A DNA stretch of 64,000 nucleotides from an uncultured Sphingomonas sp. (GTDB lineage Bacteria > Pseudomonadota > Alphaproteobacteria > Sphingomonadales > Sphingomonadaceae): contig CAJYOI010000015.1 in the NCBI GenBank assembly GCA_913776045.1, positions 1 to 64,000 of the forward strand, given 5' to 3'. Below are positions 47,521 to 55,514 of this stretch, piece after piece (within the stretch, counting starts at the first letter, position 1; every line of letters starts with the position of its first letter). The notes beneath the pieces are model-generated. The model was not told the DNA's origin and searched no databases. It worked only from the letters and a program-made list of their open reading frames with translations. Both the position numbers and the translations under genes were made by a program.

Positions 47521-47554
47521 AACCGCGGCGGCCCTGTGGCCGTCGCGGTTTTTC
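47521..47554 (+). terminator. intrinsic terminator of the small lipoprotein gene
   Basis: AACCGCGGCGGCC-CTGT-GGCCGTCGCGGTTTTTCC: an almost perfect 13-base stem with a tetraloop and a T-run, 26 bases after the stop. Confidence 0.92.
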
Positions 47555-47686
47555 CGTTGCAGATGTCGCCCCCGGTGAAAGTCTGGCTATCCCAACCGAA
47601 AGTAGCCGTCGCTTATCCTATCGCTCCGATGGGAATACACCGCCATCAGCGTTCGGAAGCTCCCAAGATACCGACGCACACCTCAG

Positions 47687-47716
47687 GCGGCCCGGCCCCG
47701 GTCGGGCCGCTTTCTT
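47687..47716. terminator. hairpin between convergent genes
   Basis: GCGGCCCG and CGGGCCGC form an 8-base stem around GCCCCGGT, followed on the plus strand by TTTCTT. It abuts the stop codon of the minus-strand nucleosidase gene and could end transcription coming from the left. Confidence 0.55.
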
Positions 47717-48500
47717 ATTCGGGCAAGGCCGCGATGAACGCGCGCGTCACCGTCGATACGTTGGCGCAGGCCCGCTCCAGCCAATCCGGCAAGTGATTGG
47801 CGTCGGCCTCCCCGCCCGCCAGGTCCGACAGGCTGCGGAAGGCGATGAAGGGCACGCGGTTGGCAAAGGCGACCTGCGCAACGGCGGTGGTTTCCATGTC
47901 GAGGACCGACGCATCGAAGGTTGCGTGGAGATAGTCTCGATAGGCAGCGTTATCGACGAACGCCGTTCCGCTGAGCCCCGTCCCGCCGACGCTGAGGTCG
48001 TGCGCGTGCTCCAGCGTCCGTGCGAGATCGAGCAACCTTGGATCCGCAACAAACCAGCGACGCTCGCACTCCGCCTCATCGTCGCGGCCGACGATCACGT
48101 CGCGCGGGATCATCATGCCGAAGGGCGGCAGGTCGGTCGCGCCGGGCAGCGGCGGCAGCACCGGGCCGGTGGGCGTCGCGCGGCCCATCCCGACCTCCAG
48201 GAAACTACCCCAGCGTGCCGGCGCCAGCACCCGCCCGACATCATTCACCGGATCGAGCCCGCCCGCCACGCCCGACACCACGATCCGCGCCACCGCGAAC
48301 CGGTCGAGCAGCGCCTGGGTCGTCATAGCCGCGTTGACCATGCTGACGCCGGACTGCGCCAGGATGACCTCGCGTCCTGCAAACCGGCCGACGAGCACGG
48401 TGCGGCCGTGAAGGCGATGCTCCTCGCTCGCATCGACATGCGGCGCCATCGCCGCCCATTCGGGCGGAAAGGCGACCAGGACCAGCGTGCGCGGGGTCAG
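47715..48500 (-). CDS. 5'-methylthioadenosine/S-adenosylhomocysteine nucleosidase-like phosphorylase
   Basis: 261 residues if started at a CTG (48500) that overlaps the rdgB stop as CTGA. PNP/UDP-phosphorylase fold: [16 protein letters not shown], then [11 protein letters not shown] with the purine/ribose-binding Met-Glu, and [10 protein letters not shown] with the catalytic aspartate. This resembles MtnN, but is longer by about 30 residues (insert near 110-145). No ATG, GTG or TTG lies near the 5' end; the first ATG would remove the initial strand. Confidence 0.8.
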   Translation of the reverse strand: MTPRTLVLVAFPPEWAAMAPHVDASEEHRLHGRTVLVGRFAGREVILAQSGVSMVNAAMTTQALLDRFAVARIVVSGVAGGLDPVNDVGRVLAPARWGSFLEVGMGRATPTGPVLPPLPGATDLPPFGMMIPRDVIVGRDDEAECERRWFVADPRLLDLARTLEHAHDLSVGGTGLSGTAFVDNAAYRDYLHATFDASVLDMETTAVAQVAFANRVPFIAFRSLSDLAGGEADANHLPDWLERACANVSTVTRAFIAALPE

Positions 48501-49126
48501 AAGACCGCCGCGACCAGCTGACGGAAGGCGTCGGCGCGATGACTGATGTCGTTCTTCAGCGCCTGATTCATCTCGCCGAAGGTTTCGTGACGCCCGTTGG
48601 CGACGAAGACCGGGTCGTACCCATGCCCCTTGTCGCCGCGCGGCGGCCAGATCAGCGTCCCGTCGACACGGCCTTCGAACCATTCGACATGACCGTCGGG
48701 CCACGCCAGCGCCAGCGCGCAGATGAAGTGCGCGTCGCGCGAGGCGTCCGGCCCCTTCTCAGCCAACCGGTCCTCGACCAGCCGCATCGCGTGGCCGAAG
48801 TCCTTATCCGGTCCGCCCCAGCGCGCGGAGAAAATGCCCGGATCACCGCCCAGTGCCTCGACGCACAGGCCGCTGTCGTCACTGAGCGCCGGAAAGCCCG
48901 ACAGGTCCGCCGCCTGCAGCGCCTTCAGCTCGGCATTGGCGACGAAGGTCGTGCCGGTTTCCTCGGGCTCCGGCAAGTCGAGTTCGCCGGCCGAGACGAC
49001 ATCCATACCGAACGGCAAAAGCAGTTCGCGAATTTCGCGGACCTTGCCTTCGTTATGGCTGGCGATGACCAGCTTACCCGGCGCGAGCTTGCGGATCGCC
49101 TGGGGTTCGGGACCCTCGCCGCTCAT
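48497..49126 (-). CDS. rdgB: XTP/dITP diphosphatase (Ham1/RdgB)
   Basis: 209 residues. Removes non-canonical purine triphosphates. Motifs: [14 protein letters not shown] at the N-terminus, [25 protein letters not shown] (metal/catalytic Asp), and HGYDPVF then SHRADAF near the end. Overlaps the rph stop by 4 bases. Confidence 0.96.
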   Translation of the reverse strand: MSGEGPEPQAIRKLAPGKLVIASHNEGKVREIRELLLPFGMDVVSAGELDLPEPEETGTTFVANAELKALQAADLSGFPALSDDSGLCVEALGGDPGIFSARWGGPDKDFGHAMRLVEDRLAEKGPDASRDAHFICALALAWPDGHVEWFEGRVDGTLIWPPRGDKGHGYDPVFVANGRHETFGEMNQALKNDISHRADAFRQLVAAVF

Positions 49127-49839
49127 CGTCCGGTCGCCTTGTCCTGTGCCGCAAAGATCTGCGTGCAGCCGATGCGGGCGAGCCGCAGCAGGCGCAGCAA
49201 GCTTTCCTCGTCATAGCAGGCGCCTTCCGCAGTCGCCTGAGCCTCGGCGATCTTGCCGTCGTCGAGCAGGACGAAGTTCGCATCCGCCTCGGCATTCGAA
49301 TCCTCGGGGTAGTCGAGGTCAAGCACCGCCTGACCCTGATACATACCGCAGCTGACCGCCGCGACCTTATGCAGAATCGGATCCGTCGTCAGCTTGCCCG
49401 ACGCCATCAGCCTGTCGACCGCCAGGCGCAGCGCGACCCACGCGCCCGAGATTGCCGCGGTGCGGGTGCCGCCGTCTGCCTGGATGACGTCGCAGTCGAG
49501 CACGATCTGGCGCTCGCCGAGCAGCTTCAGGTCTGTGACCGCGCGCAAGCTCCGCCCGATCAGCCGCTGAATTTCCTGGGTTCGCCCCGACTGCTTGCCC
49601 TTCGCCGCCTCACGCGCCCCGCGGGTGTGCGTTGCGCGGGGCAGCATGCCGTATTCGGCGGTCACCCAGCCCTCGCCCTTGCCGCGCAGGAACGGCGGCA
49701 CCTTTTCCTCGATCGAAGCGGTAACGAGCACCTTGGTATCGCCGAACGCGATCAACACCGATCCTTCCGCATGACGGGTGAAGTTCGGGGTGATGGTGAT
49801 GGCGCGCATTTCGTCGGGCGCACGGCCGGAAGGTCGCAT
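49123..49839 (-). CDS. rph: ribonuclease PH
   Basis: 238 residues. Phosphorolytic trimming of tRNA 3' ends. Typical motifs: [43 protein letters not shown]-type region with conserved Arg residues, [16 protein letters not shown] and [12 protein letters not shown]. First gene of an rph-rdgB-nucleosidase overlapping operon, divergent from hrcA. Confidence 0.97.
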   Translation of the reverse strand: MRPSGRAPDEMRAITITPNFTRHAEGSVLIAFGDTKVLVTASIEEKVPPFLRGKGEGWVTAEYGMLPRATHTRGAREAAKGKQSGRTQEIQRLIGRSLRAVTDLKLLGERQIVLDCDVIQADGGTRTAAISGAWVALRLAVDRLMASGKLTTDPILHKVAAVSCGMYQGQAVLDLDYPEDSNAEADANFVLLDDGKIAEAQATAEGACYDEESLLRLLRLARIGCTQIFAAQDKATGR

Positions 49840-49903
49840 GGGATACTCCGTGAATTTTGTCCTGCCCTAGACGCGCCACGCTGGGTACGCCAGCCACTCA
49901 ACC

Positions 49904-49998
49904 GTCATCCCCGCGAAGGCCGGGGCCAATTCTGGCTGACGTGTCGAATGGCGGCGCACCGTCAGCGACAATTGATTCCCGCCTTGGCGGGAATGACG
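49904..49998. repeat. intergenic palindromic repeat, family B, copy 3
   Basis: About 95 bases: GTCATCCCCGCGAAGGC left, GCCTTGGCGGGAATGAC right, and the shared inner AATTCTGGCTGACGTGTCGAA. It lies between divergent rph and hrcA. Confidence 0.8.
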
Positions 49999-50059
49999 AA
50001 CGAGAGTTTGGCACGCTCGACCGTTGAGCCGCCGCCCCCATCCTCCTATCTTGCGTTTC

Positions 50060-51100
50060 GTGACGCCGACCTTCCCAGAACTCAGCGATCGCGCGCGCGA
50101 CGTCTTCCGGCTTGTCGTGCAGTCCTATCTCGATTCCGGACAACCCGTGGGGTCGAAGACGATCGCGCAGGTGTCCGGCCTGAACCTGTCGCCCGCATCG
50201 ATCCGCGGCGTGATGCAGGACCTGGAGGAAGCGGGGCTGCTCGCTGCGCCGCATACCTCGGCCGGACGGATGCCGACGCAGACCGGCCTGCGGCTGTTCG
50301 TCGACGGCATGATGCACGCCGTCGCGCCGTCCGAGCAGGAACGTGCGGCGATTCACGCCAGCGCCCGCGCGGGCGGACCGGTCGAGGAAGCGATCGCCGC
50401 GACCACCGCGGCGCTGTCGGGCCTGTCAGCCTGCGCCGGGCTCGTTCTCGTGCCGCGCCGCGAGCCGATCCTGCGCCAGTTCGGGTTCGTGCCGCTCGGT
50501 CCCGCCCGCGCACTGGCGGTACTGGTCGGCGACGACGGTTCGGTCGAGAACCGCGTCATCGACCTGCCGGCGCAAGTGCCACCCGCCGCCCTGGAAGCTG
50601 CCGCCAATTTTCTCAACGCCCGCGCCACCGGCGCGACGCTTAGCGACATCCGTCAGCGGATCGACCGCGAGATCGCCGCCGAACGCGCGGCACTCGATGG
50701 CGCCGCCCGCGCGCTGGTCGACCGCGGTATTGCCGTGCTGAGCGAGGACAGCGCCCGCCGCCCGGTCCTGATCGTCCGCGGTCAGGCCAATCTGATCGAT
50801 CCCGCCGCCGCTGCCGACCTGGACCGCGTCCGAGGCCTGCTCGACGAGCTTGAGGGCAAGGAGGAGATCATGCGGCTGCTCGATTCGGCCCGCGACGGCC
50901 CGGCCGCGCGCATTTTCATCGGGTCGGAGAACAAGTTGTTCGCCCTGTCCGGATCGTCAGTCATCGCCCAGCCCGTGCGCGCGATCGATGGGCAAGTGGT
51001 CGGTGTCGTCGGCGTGATCGGCCCGACGCGGTTGAACTATGCGCGGGTCGTGCCCATGGTGGATTTCACGGCCGCCACGCTCGCACGATTGCTGGCGTGA
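50060..51100 (+). CDS. hrcA: heat-inducible transcription repressor HrcA
   Basis: 346 residues from a GTG at 50060 (TTG at 50051 or 50024 are alternatives; no clear Shine-Dalgarno helps). HrcA represses heat-shock genes by binding CIRCE elements. Motifs: ELSDRARDVFRLVVQSYLDSGQPVGSKTI, PASIRGVMQDLEEAGLL, HTSAGRMPTQTGLRLFVD, and the C-terminal IGPTRLNYARVVPMVDF. Followed by grpE. I see no CIRCE inverted repeat upstream. Confidence 0.93.
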   Translation: MTPTFPELSDRARDVFRLVVQSYLDSGQPVGSKTIAQVSGLNLSPASIRGVMQDLEEAGLLAAPHTSAGRMPTQTGLRLFVDGMMHAVAPSEQERAAIHASARAGGPVEEAIAATTAALSGLSACAGLVLVPRREPILRQFGFVPLGPARALAVLVGDDGSVENRVIDLPAQVPPAALEAAANFLNARATGATLSDIRQRIDREIAAERAALDGAARALVDRGIAVLSEDSARRPVLIVRGQANLIDPAAAADLDRVRGLLDELEGKEEIMRLLDSARDGPAARIFIGSENKLFALSGSSVIAQPVRAIDGQVVGVVGVIGPTRLNYARVVPMVDFTAATLARLLA

Positions 51101-51129
51101 GCCACAGTTTTTCAGCTAGAACGGATGTC

Positions 51130-51693
51130 ATGAGCGAAGAAACCAAGACCGAAGATGCCGGCCTGACTGCAGAGGCCGTCGACCTGCGTGGCGAGACGGC
51201 GGATGCCGCCCCGGAAGTCGCCGACCATGATCGCATCGCCCAGTTGGAGGCCGAACTGACCGAGGCGAAGGCGGCGGTGCTCTACGCCCGCGCCGACGCG
51301 CAGAACATCGTGCGCCGCGCGGAGAAGACCGCGCAGGATTCGCGCGACTATGCCGTCACCGGCTTTGCCCGCGACCTGTTGTCGGTCGCCGACAATCTGT
51401 CGCGCGGGCTGGACGCAATCCCGGCCGACCTGCGCACCGACGACAAGATGAAGGGTCTGGTGACCGGCCTGGAGGCGACGGGGCGCGAACTCGACAGCGT
51501 CTTCGGCCGCCACGGCATCACCAAGGTCGAGGCGATCGGCCAGAAGCTCGACCCCAACCGTCACCAGGCGATGTTCGAAGTGCCGAGCGCCGATGCCGAG
51601 CCCGGCACGGTCGTACAGGAAATTCAGGCCGGCTACATGCTGAAGGACCGCCTGCTGCGTCCGGCGCTGGTCGGAGTCGCCAAGGCGGGGTGA
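51130..51693 (+). CDS. grpE: nucleotide exchange factor GrpE
   Basis: 187 residues from MSEETKTEDAG. Nucleotide exchange factor for DnaK. A long N-terminal helix (about 35-95) with AQLEAELTEAKAAVLYARADAQNIVRRAEK, then the compact beta domain with DPNRHQAMFEVP and GTVVQEIQAGYMLKDRLLRPA. dnaK and dnaJ are not in this window. Confidence 0.96.
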   Translation: MSEETKTEDAGLTAEAVDLRGETADAAPEVADHDRIAQLEAELTEAKAAVLYARADAQNIVRRAEKTAQDSRDYAVTGFARDLLSVADNLSRGLDAIPADLRTDDKMKGLVTGLEATGRELDSVFGRHGITKVEAIGQKLDPNRHQAMFEVPSADAEPGTVVQEIQAGYMLKDRLLRPALVGVAKAG

Positions 51694-51698
51694 GCCGC

Positions 51699-51827
51699 AT
51701 CCTCCCCGCTCGCGGGGACGGGGACCGCGCCCGCAGGGCGTGGTGTAAGGGGCGTGCCGAGATCGGATCCTTTGCGGCACGCGCCCTCCACCGGCTTCTC
51801 CGGTCCCCCTCCCCGTACCGGGGAGGA
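51699..51827. repeat. intergenic palindromic repeat, family A, copy 3
   Basis: About 129 bases: left TCCTCCCCGCTCGCGGGG, right CCTCCCCGTACCGGGGAGGAT, with CCCTCCACCGGCTTCTCCGGTCC between. Its right end stops 17 bases before the glnD start and supplies the only purine-rich GGGGAGGA sequence near it. Confidence 0.8.
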
Positions 51828-51844
51828 TGAGGTATGGCCGGGCC

Positions 51845-54586
51845 ATGTCCCGCTTCGACCACGTCCCGAACCGTCGCACCCTGATCGATCGGCGCACCCT
51901 GGCCGATGCCTTGGCCGCGCTCGAATCTCCGGATACCGCGGCGCTTCGGCGGGCCGGCACTCAGTTGCTCAAGACCGCACTCGATGCCGGCCGCGCGGAA
52001 ATCGCCCGTCGTCTGTCGGTCCATCCCTCCCGTGGCCTGGAGGCGGCGCAGGCGGGGGCCTATCTCACCGACCAGTTGCTGCGCCTGCTCTGGGACTTCA
52101 CCGTCCAGCGGCTGTATCGCAACACCAATCCGACCGCTGCCGAACGCATGAGCCTGGTCGCGGTCGGCGGCTATGGCCGCGGCGAGATGGCGCCGCATTC
52201 CGACGTCGACATCGCCTTCCTCACGCCCTGGAAGCAGACCGGATGGAGCGAGCAGGTCATCGAATCGATGCTCTACGCGCTGTGGGACATGGGGCTGAAG
52301 GTCGGCCATTCGTCACGCTCGCTCGACGAAATGGTGCGTCAAGCGAAGGCCGATGTCACCATCCGCACCGCTTTGCTCGAGGGGCGCTATGTCTGGGGCG
52401 ACGAGGCGCTCTACGCCGAGGCCGAGCATCGTTTCCGCACCGATGTTCAGGCCGACACCGCGCGCGCCTTCATCACCGAAAAGCTGGCCGAGCGCGATGC
52501 GCGGCACGTAAAGATGGGTGACAGCCGCTATGTCGTCGAACCCAACGTCAAGGAGGGCAAGGGGGGACTGCGCGACCTGCACGCGCTCTTCTGGATCGGC
52601 AAATACGCCTATCACGTCGGCACCGCGCCCGAACTGGTCGGCGCGGGGCTGCTGACCCGCGACGAGCTGCGCCGCTTCTACCGCGCAGAGAATTTCCTGT
52701 GGGCGGTACGCTGTCACCTGCACATCATCGCGGGCCGTGCCGAGGACCGTCTGACCTTCGACTATCAGCGCGAGATCGCCGACCGGATGCGCTTCACCGA
52801 CCGCCCGGGCAAATCGAAGGTCGAGCGGTTCATGCAATTCTACTTTCTGCAGGCCAAAGCGGTCGGTGACCTGACCGGCGTGTTCGTTGCGCACATCGAC
52901 GAGAAATTCGCCTCGCGGGGTCGTCGGTTCGGTTTGCCGACGATCCGCCGGCGACCGTCGAAGCTCCATGGCTTCGTGCTCGATCGCGGGCGCTTGGCGC
53001 TGCCTTCGGACGATTTCTTCGCCGGCGACCCGGTGCGACTGATCGAAATGTTTCAACTGGCCGAGGAGAATGGCCTAGAAATCCATCCGCTAGCCATGCG
53101 CGCTGCGGCGCGCGACGCGCGGCTGGTCGACGGCGTGCGCAATGACGCGCGTGCCAACGCACTGTTCCTCGGTCTGCTGACCGGTGAGCGCAATCCGGAG
53201 ATGGTGCTGCGCTGGATGAACGAAGCAGGGGTGTTCGGCCGGTTCGTTCCCGACTTCGGCCGCGTCGTCGCGCAGATGCAGTTCGACATGTACCACCATT
53301 ACACGGTCGACGAGCACACGATCCGCGCGGTCGGGTTGCTCAGCCGGATCGAGCGTGGTCTGCTGAAGGAGGACCATCCGCTTGCCACCGCGATCTTCGA
53401 CCAGATCGTGTCGCGGCGCGCTCTGTATGTCGCGGTCCTGTTGCATGACATCGCCAAGGGGCGCGGCGGAGACCATTCGATTCTGGGCGCCGAGGTCGCC
53501 GAGCGGCTGTGCCCCCGCTTCGGCCTGACTGCGGCCGAGACGGAAACCGTATCTTGGCTTGTCCGCTGGCACCTGCTGATGTCGGCGACCGCATTCAAGC
53601 GCGACCTCAGCGACTTCAAGACGATCCTCGATTTCGCGAATGCGGTGCAGAGTCCGCAACGGCTGATGATGCTGATGGTTCTCACCATCGTCGACATCCG
53701 CGCAGTCGGCCCCGGCATCTGGAACGGCTGGAAGCGCCAGCTGCTGACCGACCTGTATGAGGGTGCGGAGGAAGTCCTGCGGCTGGGCCATAAACAGCGC
53801 GGCCGGGGCGAGCGGATTGCAGCCAAGCAGGCTGAGCTGGGTACGGCGCTTGGCTGGGATGCGAGACGCTTCGCCGCCATCGTCCGCCGCCTGCCAGAGG
53901 CCTATTGGGTCGCCGAGCCGACCGATGTGCTGGAACACAATGTCCGCATGATCGAGGCCGCCGGGATGACCGACCTGGCGATCGATACCAAACCTCATCC
54001 GGCGCGCGGGGCGACGCTTGTGACGGTTTATGCGGCCGACCATCCGGGGCTGTTCTACCGCATCGCCGGCGCGATCCACGCCGCTGGCGGAAACATCATC
54101 GACGCGCGCATCCATACGACGCGCGACGGCATGGCGCTCGACAATTTCCTGGTTCAGGATCCGCTGGGCCGTCCGTTCGACGATCCTGGCCAACTGGAGC
54201 GCATCCGCACCGGCATCGGCGATGCTTTGGCGAACCGGGTGAAGCTGCGCGAGCGGCTCAAGGCCAAGGCCCCGCCCCGCCCCCGCGCCGACGCCTTTGC
54301 GGTCCAACCCAACGTGCTGATCGACAACGCCGCGTCGAACCGCTTCACGGTGATCGAGGTCAACGCCCGCGATCGCCCCGCTCTGCTGCATCATCTCGCC
54401 AACGCGCTGTTCCAGTCGCGCGTGACGATCCATTCGGCGCATGTCGCAACCTATGGCGAACGTGCGGTCGACACCTTCTACGTCACGGACCTGACCGGCG
54501 ATAAGTTGGGTGGCACGCGAGTAAAGACGATCGAAAAGCGGCTGCTGGACGCAGCGATCGGCGACGAATTGGCGGTGGCGGCGTAA
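51845..54586 (+). CDS. glnD: [protein-PII] uridylyltransferase/uridylyl-removing enzyme
   Basis: 913 residues. Senses glutamine and adds or removes UMP on PII proteins to control nitrogen metabolism. Domain order: nucleotidyltransferase with GGYGRGEMAPHSDVDI (about residue 110), GLRDLHALFWIGKY, an HD domain LLHDIAKGRGGDHS (about residue 535), then two ACT domains (about 725-800 and 830-905). The ATG at 51845 (MSRFDHVPNRRTL) is preferred to 51827, which lies at the repeat edge. Confidence 0.96.
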   Translation: MSRFDHVPNRRTLIDRRTLADALAALESPDTAALRRAGTQLLKTALDAGRAEIARRLSVHPSRGLEAAQAGAYLTDQLLRLLWDFTVQRLYRNTNPTAAERMSLVAVGGYGRGEMAPHSDVDIAFLTPWKQTGWSEQVIESMLYALWDMGLKVGHSSRSLDEMVRQAKADVTIRTALLEGRYVWGDEALYAEAEHRFRTDVQADTARAFITEKLAERDARHVKMGDSRYVVEPNVKEGKGGLRDLHALFWIGKYAYHVGTAPELVGAGLLTRDELRRFYRAENFLWAVRCHLHIIAGRAEDRLTFDYQREIADRMRFTDRPGKSKVERFMQFYFLQAKAVGDLTGVFVAHIDEKFASRGRRFGLPTIRRRPSKLHGFVLDRGRLALPSDDFFAGDPVRLIEMFQLAEENGLEIHPLAMRAAARDARLVDGVRNDARANALFLGLLTGERNPEMVLRWMNEAGVFGRFVPDFGRVVAQMQFDMYHHYTVDEHTIRAVGLLSRIERGLLKEDHPLATAIFDQIVSRRALYVAVLLHDIAKGRGGDHSILGAEVAERLCPRFGLTAAETETVSWLVRWHLLMSATAFKRDLSDFKTILDFANAVQSPQRLMMLMVLTIVDIRAVGPGIWNGWKRQLLTDLYEGAEEVLRLGHKQRGRGERIAAKQAELGTALGWDARRFAAIVRRLPEAYWVAEPTDVLEHNVRMIEAAGMTDLAIDTKPHPARGATLVTVYAADHPGLFYRIAGAIHAAGGNIIDARIHTTRDGMALDNFLVQDPLGRPFDDPGQLERIRTGIGDALANRVKLRERLKAKAPPRPRADAFAVQPNVLIDNAASNRFTVIEVNARDRPALLHHLANALFQSRVTIHSAHVATYGERAVDTFYVTDLTGDKLGGTRVKTIEKRLLDAAIGDELAVAA

Positions 54587-54587
54587 G

Positions 54588-54767
54588 ATGGCCTGGGCCA
54601 CGGCGATTATGCTGCTGGTTGGCAGCGGGCTGATGATGGTCGGGCTTGCGAGGCGGCAATCCAAGCGTGATCGACGGCGACCTGATGATGGCGACAGCGG
54701 CGGCTGGGGCGATGGCGGCGGGGATGGTGGCGATTGTGGCAGCGGAGACGGCGGCGGTTGCGACTGA
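54588..54767 (+). CDS. small membrane protein with a Gly/Asp/Cys-rich tail
   Basis: 59 residues, starting 2 bases after the glnD stop and ending where the next reading frame begins. One transmembrane helix (about residues 3-20), a basic stretch (ARRQSKRDRRR), then a tail made only of Gly, Asp, Ser, Trp and Cys (two cysteines near the end). Similar tails occur in small bacterial membrane proteins of unknown function. Too short for common length cutoffs; coupling to glnD is the main support. Confidence 0.55.
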   Translation: MAWATAIMLLVGSGLMMVGLARRQSKRDRRRPDDGDSGGWGDGGGDGGDCGSGDGGGCD

Positions 54768-54803
54768 GTGGCCTTCGGCGGCAATTTGACGCAGATGCAA
54801 CCG

Positions 54804-55352
54804 ATGCGAGACTTCGACGCCCAGCCTCACCTGTTCGACGACATCGTCCGGCTGCGGCCGATGTTACCGAGCGATTTCGATGCGCTCTTCGCGGTCGCCA
54901 GTGATCGAGAAATCTGGGCGATCCATCCGGCGCACGATCGCTGGCAGGAACCGGTCTTCCGCACGTTCTTCGCCGACGGTCTGGCGAGCGGCGGGGCGCT
55001 GGTAATCGAGGATGCGGCGACCGGCGCCGTCATCGGATCGTCGCGGTTCGATCCGAACCGGTCCGGCCCAGGCGAGATCGAGATCGGCTGGACCTTCCTG
55101 CCGCGAAGCCACTGGGGTGGCGTGGCAAATCGGTCGGTGAAGCGGCTGATGATCGGCCATGCGCTGACGGCGTACGACCGCGTCATCTTTCTCGTCGGTG
55201 AAGGGAATATCCGGTCGCGGCGAGCGCTGGAAAAGATCGGCGCGGTACTTACCGATCGCCGGCATGACGTACCGTTGCATGGCGGCATTGCGCGGCATGT
55301 GATCTATGCGATCGATCGGGCGAGGTTTGCCGAAGGGCTGCTCAACAGCTGA
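54804..55352 (+). CDS. GNAT-family N-acetyltransferase
   Basis: 182 residues from MRDFDAQPHL (earlier in-frame starts at 54795 and GTG 54768). RimJ/RimL-like GNAT: VRLRPMLPSDFDALFAVASDREIW near the start, EIGWTFLPRSHWGGVANRSVKRLM as the acetyl-CoA region (Gly-rich loop altered to HWGGVANR), and NIRSRRALEKIGAV near the end. Substrate unknown. Confidence 0.88.
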   Translation: MRDFDAQPHLFDDIVRLRPMLPSDFDALFAVASDREIWAIHPAHDRWQEPVFRTFFADGLASGGALVIEDAATGAVIGSSRFDPNRSGPGEIEIGWTFLPRSHWGGVANRSVKRLMIGHALTAYDRVIFLVGEGNIRSRRALEKIGAVLTDRRHDVPLHGGIARHVIYAIDRARFAEGLLNS

Positions 55353-55438
55353 GACTGACGGAGGCGTCTCAGGTCATTGGCCGATGCTTGGCCCGATGGT
55401 CCTTATAAAGTGAAACGCCTAGCGCCATAACGTCAGAC

Positions 55439-55503
55439 GGGGCCGGCTTTCGCCGACCCCGCTGCCCGTCGTGACGAGTCGGCGGTTTGCTTGCGCAAAC
55501 CGC
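55439..55503. terminator. two hairpins downstream of the TonB receptor gene
   Basis: GGGGCCGGC-TTTC-GCCGACCCC (55439-55460) and a perfect GCGGTTTGC-TTGC-GCAAACCGC (55482-55503). Neither has a T-run, so termination would need them as stable 3' ends or with Rho. They separate convergent GNAT and receptor genes. Confidence 0.5.
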
Positions 55504-55514
55504 GCGCCGTCCGT

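Noticed and set aside
47536-47796. 86-codon plus-strand frame after the small lipoprotein
   Set aside because: It starts inside a terminator stem and runs into the convergent nucleosidase gene; no motif.
49999-50059. CIRCE operator upstream of hrcA
   Set aside because: No TTAGCACTC-N9-GAGTGCTAA-like inverted repeat could be found in the rph-hrcA gap.
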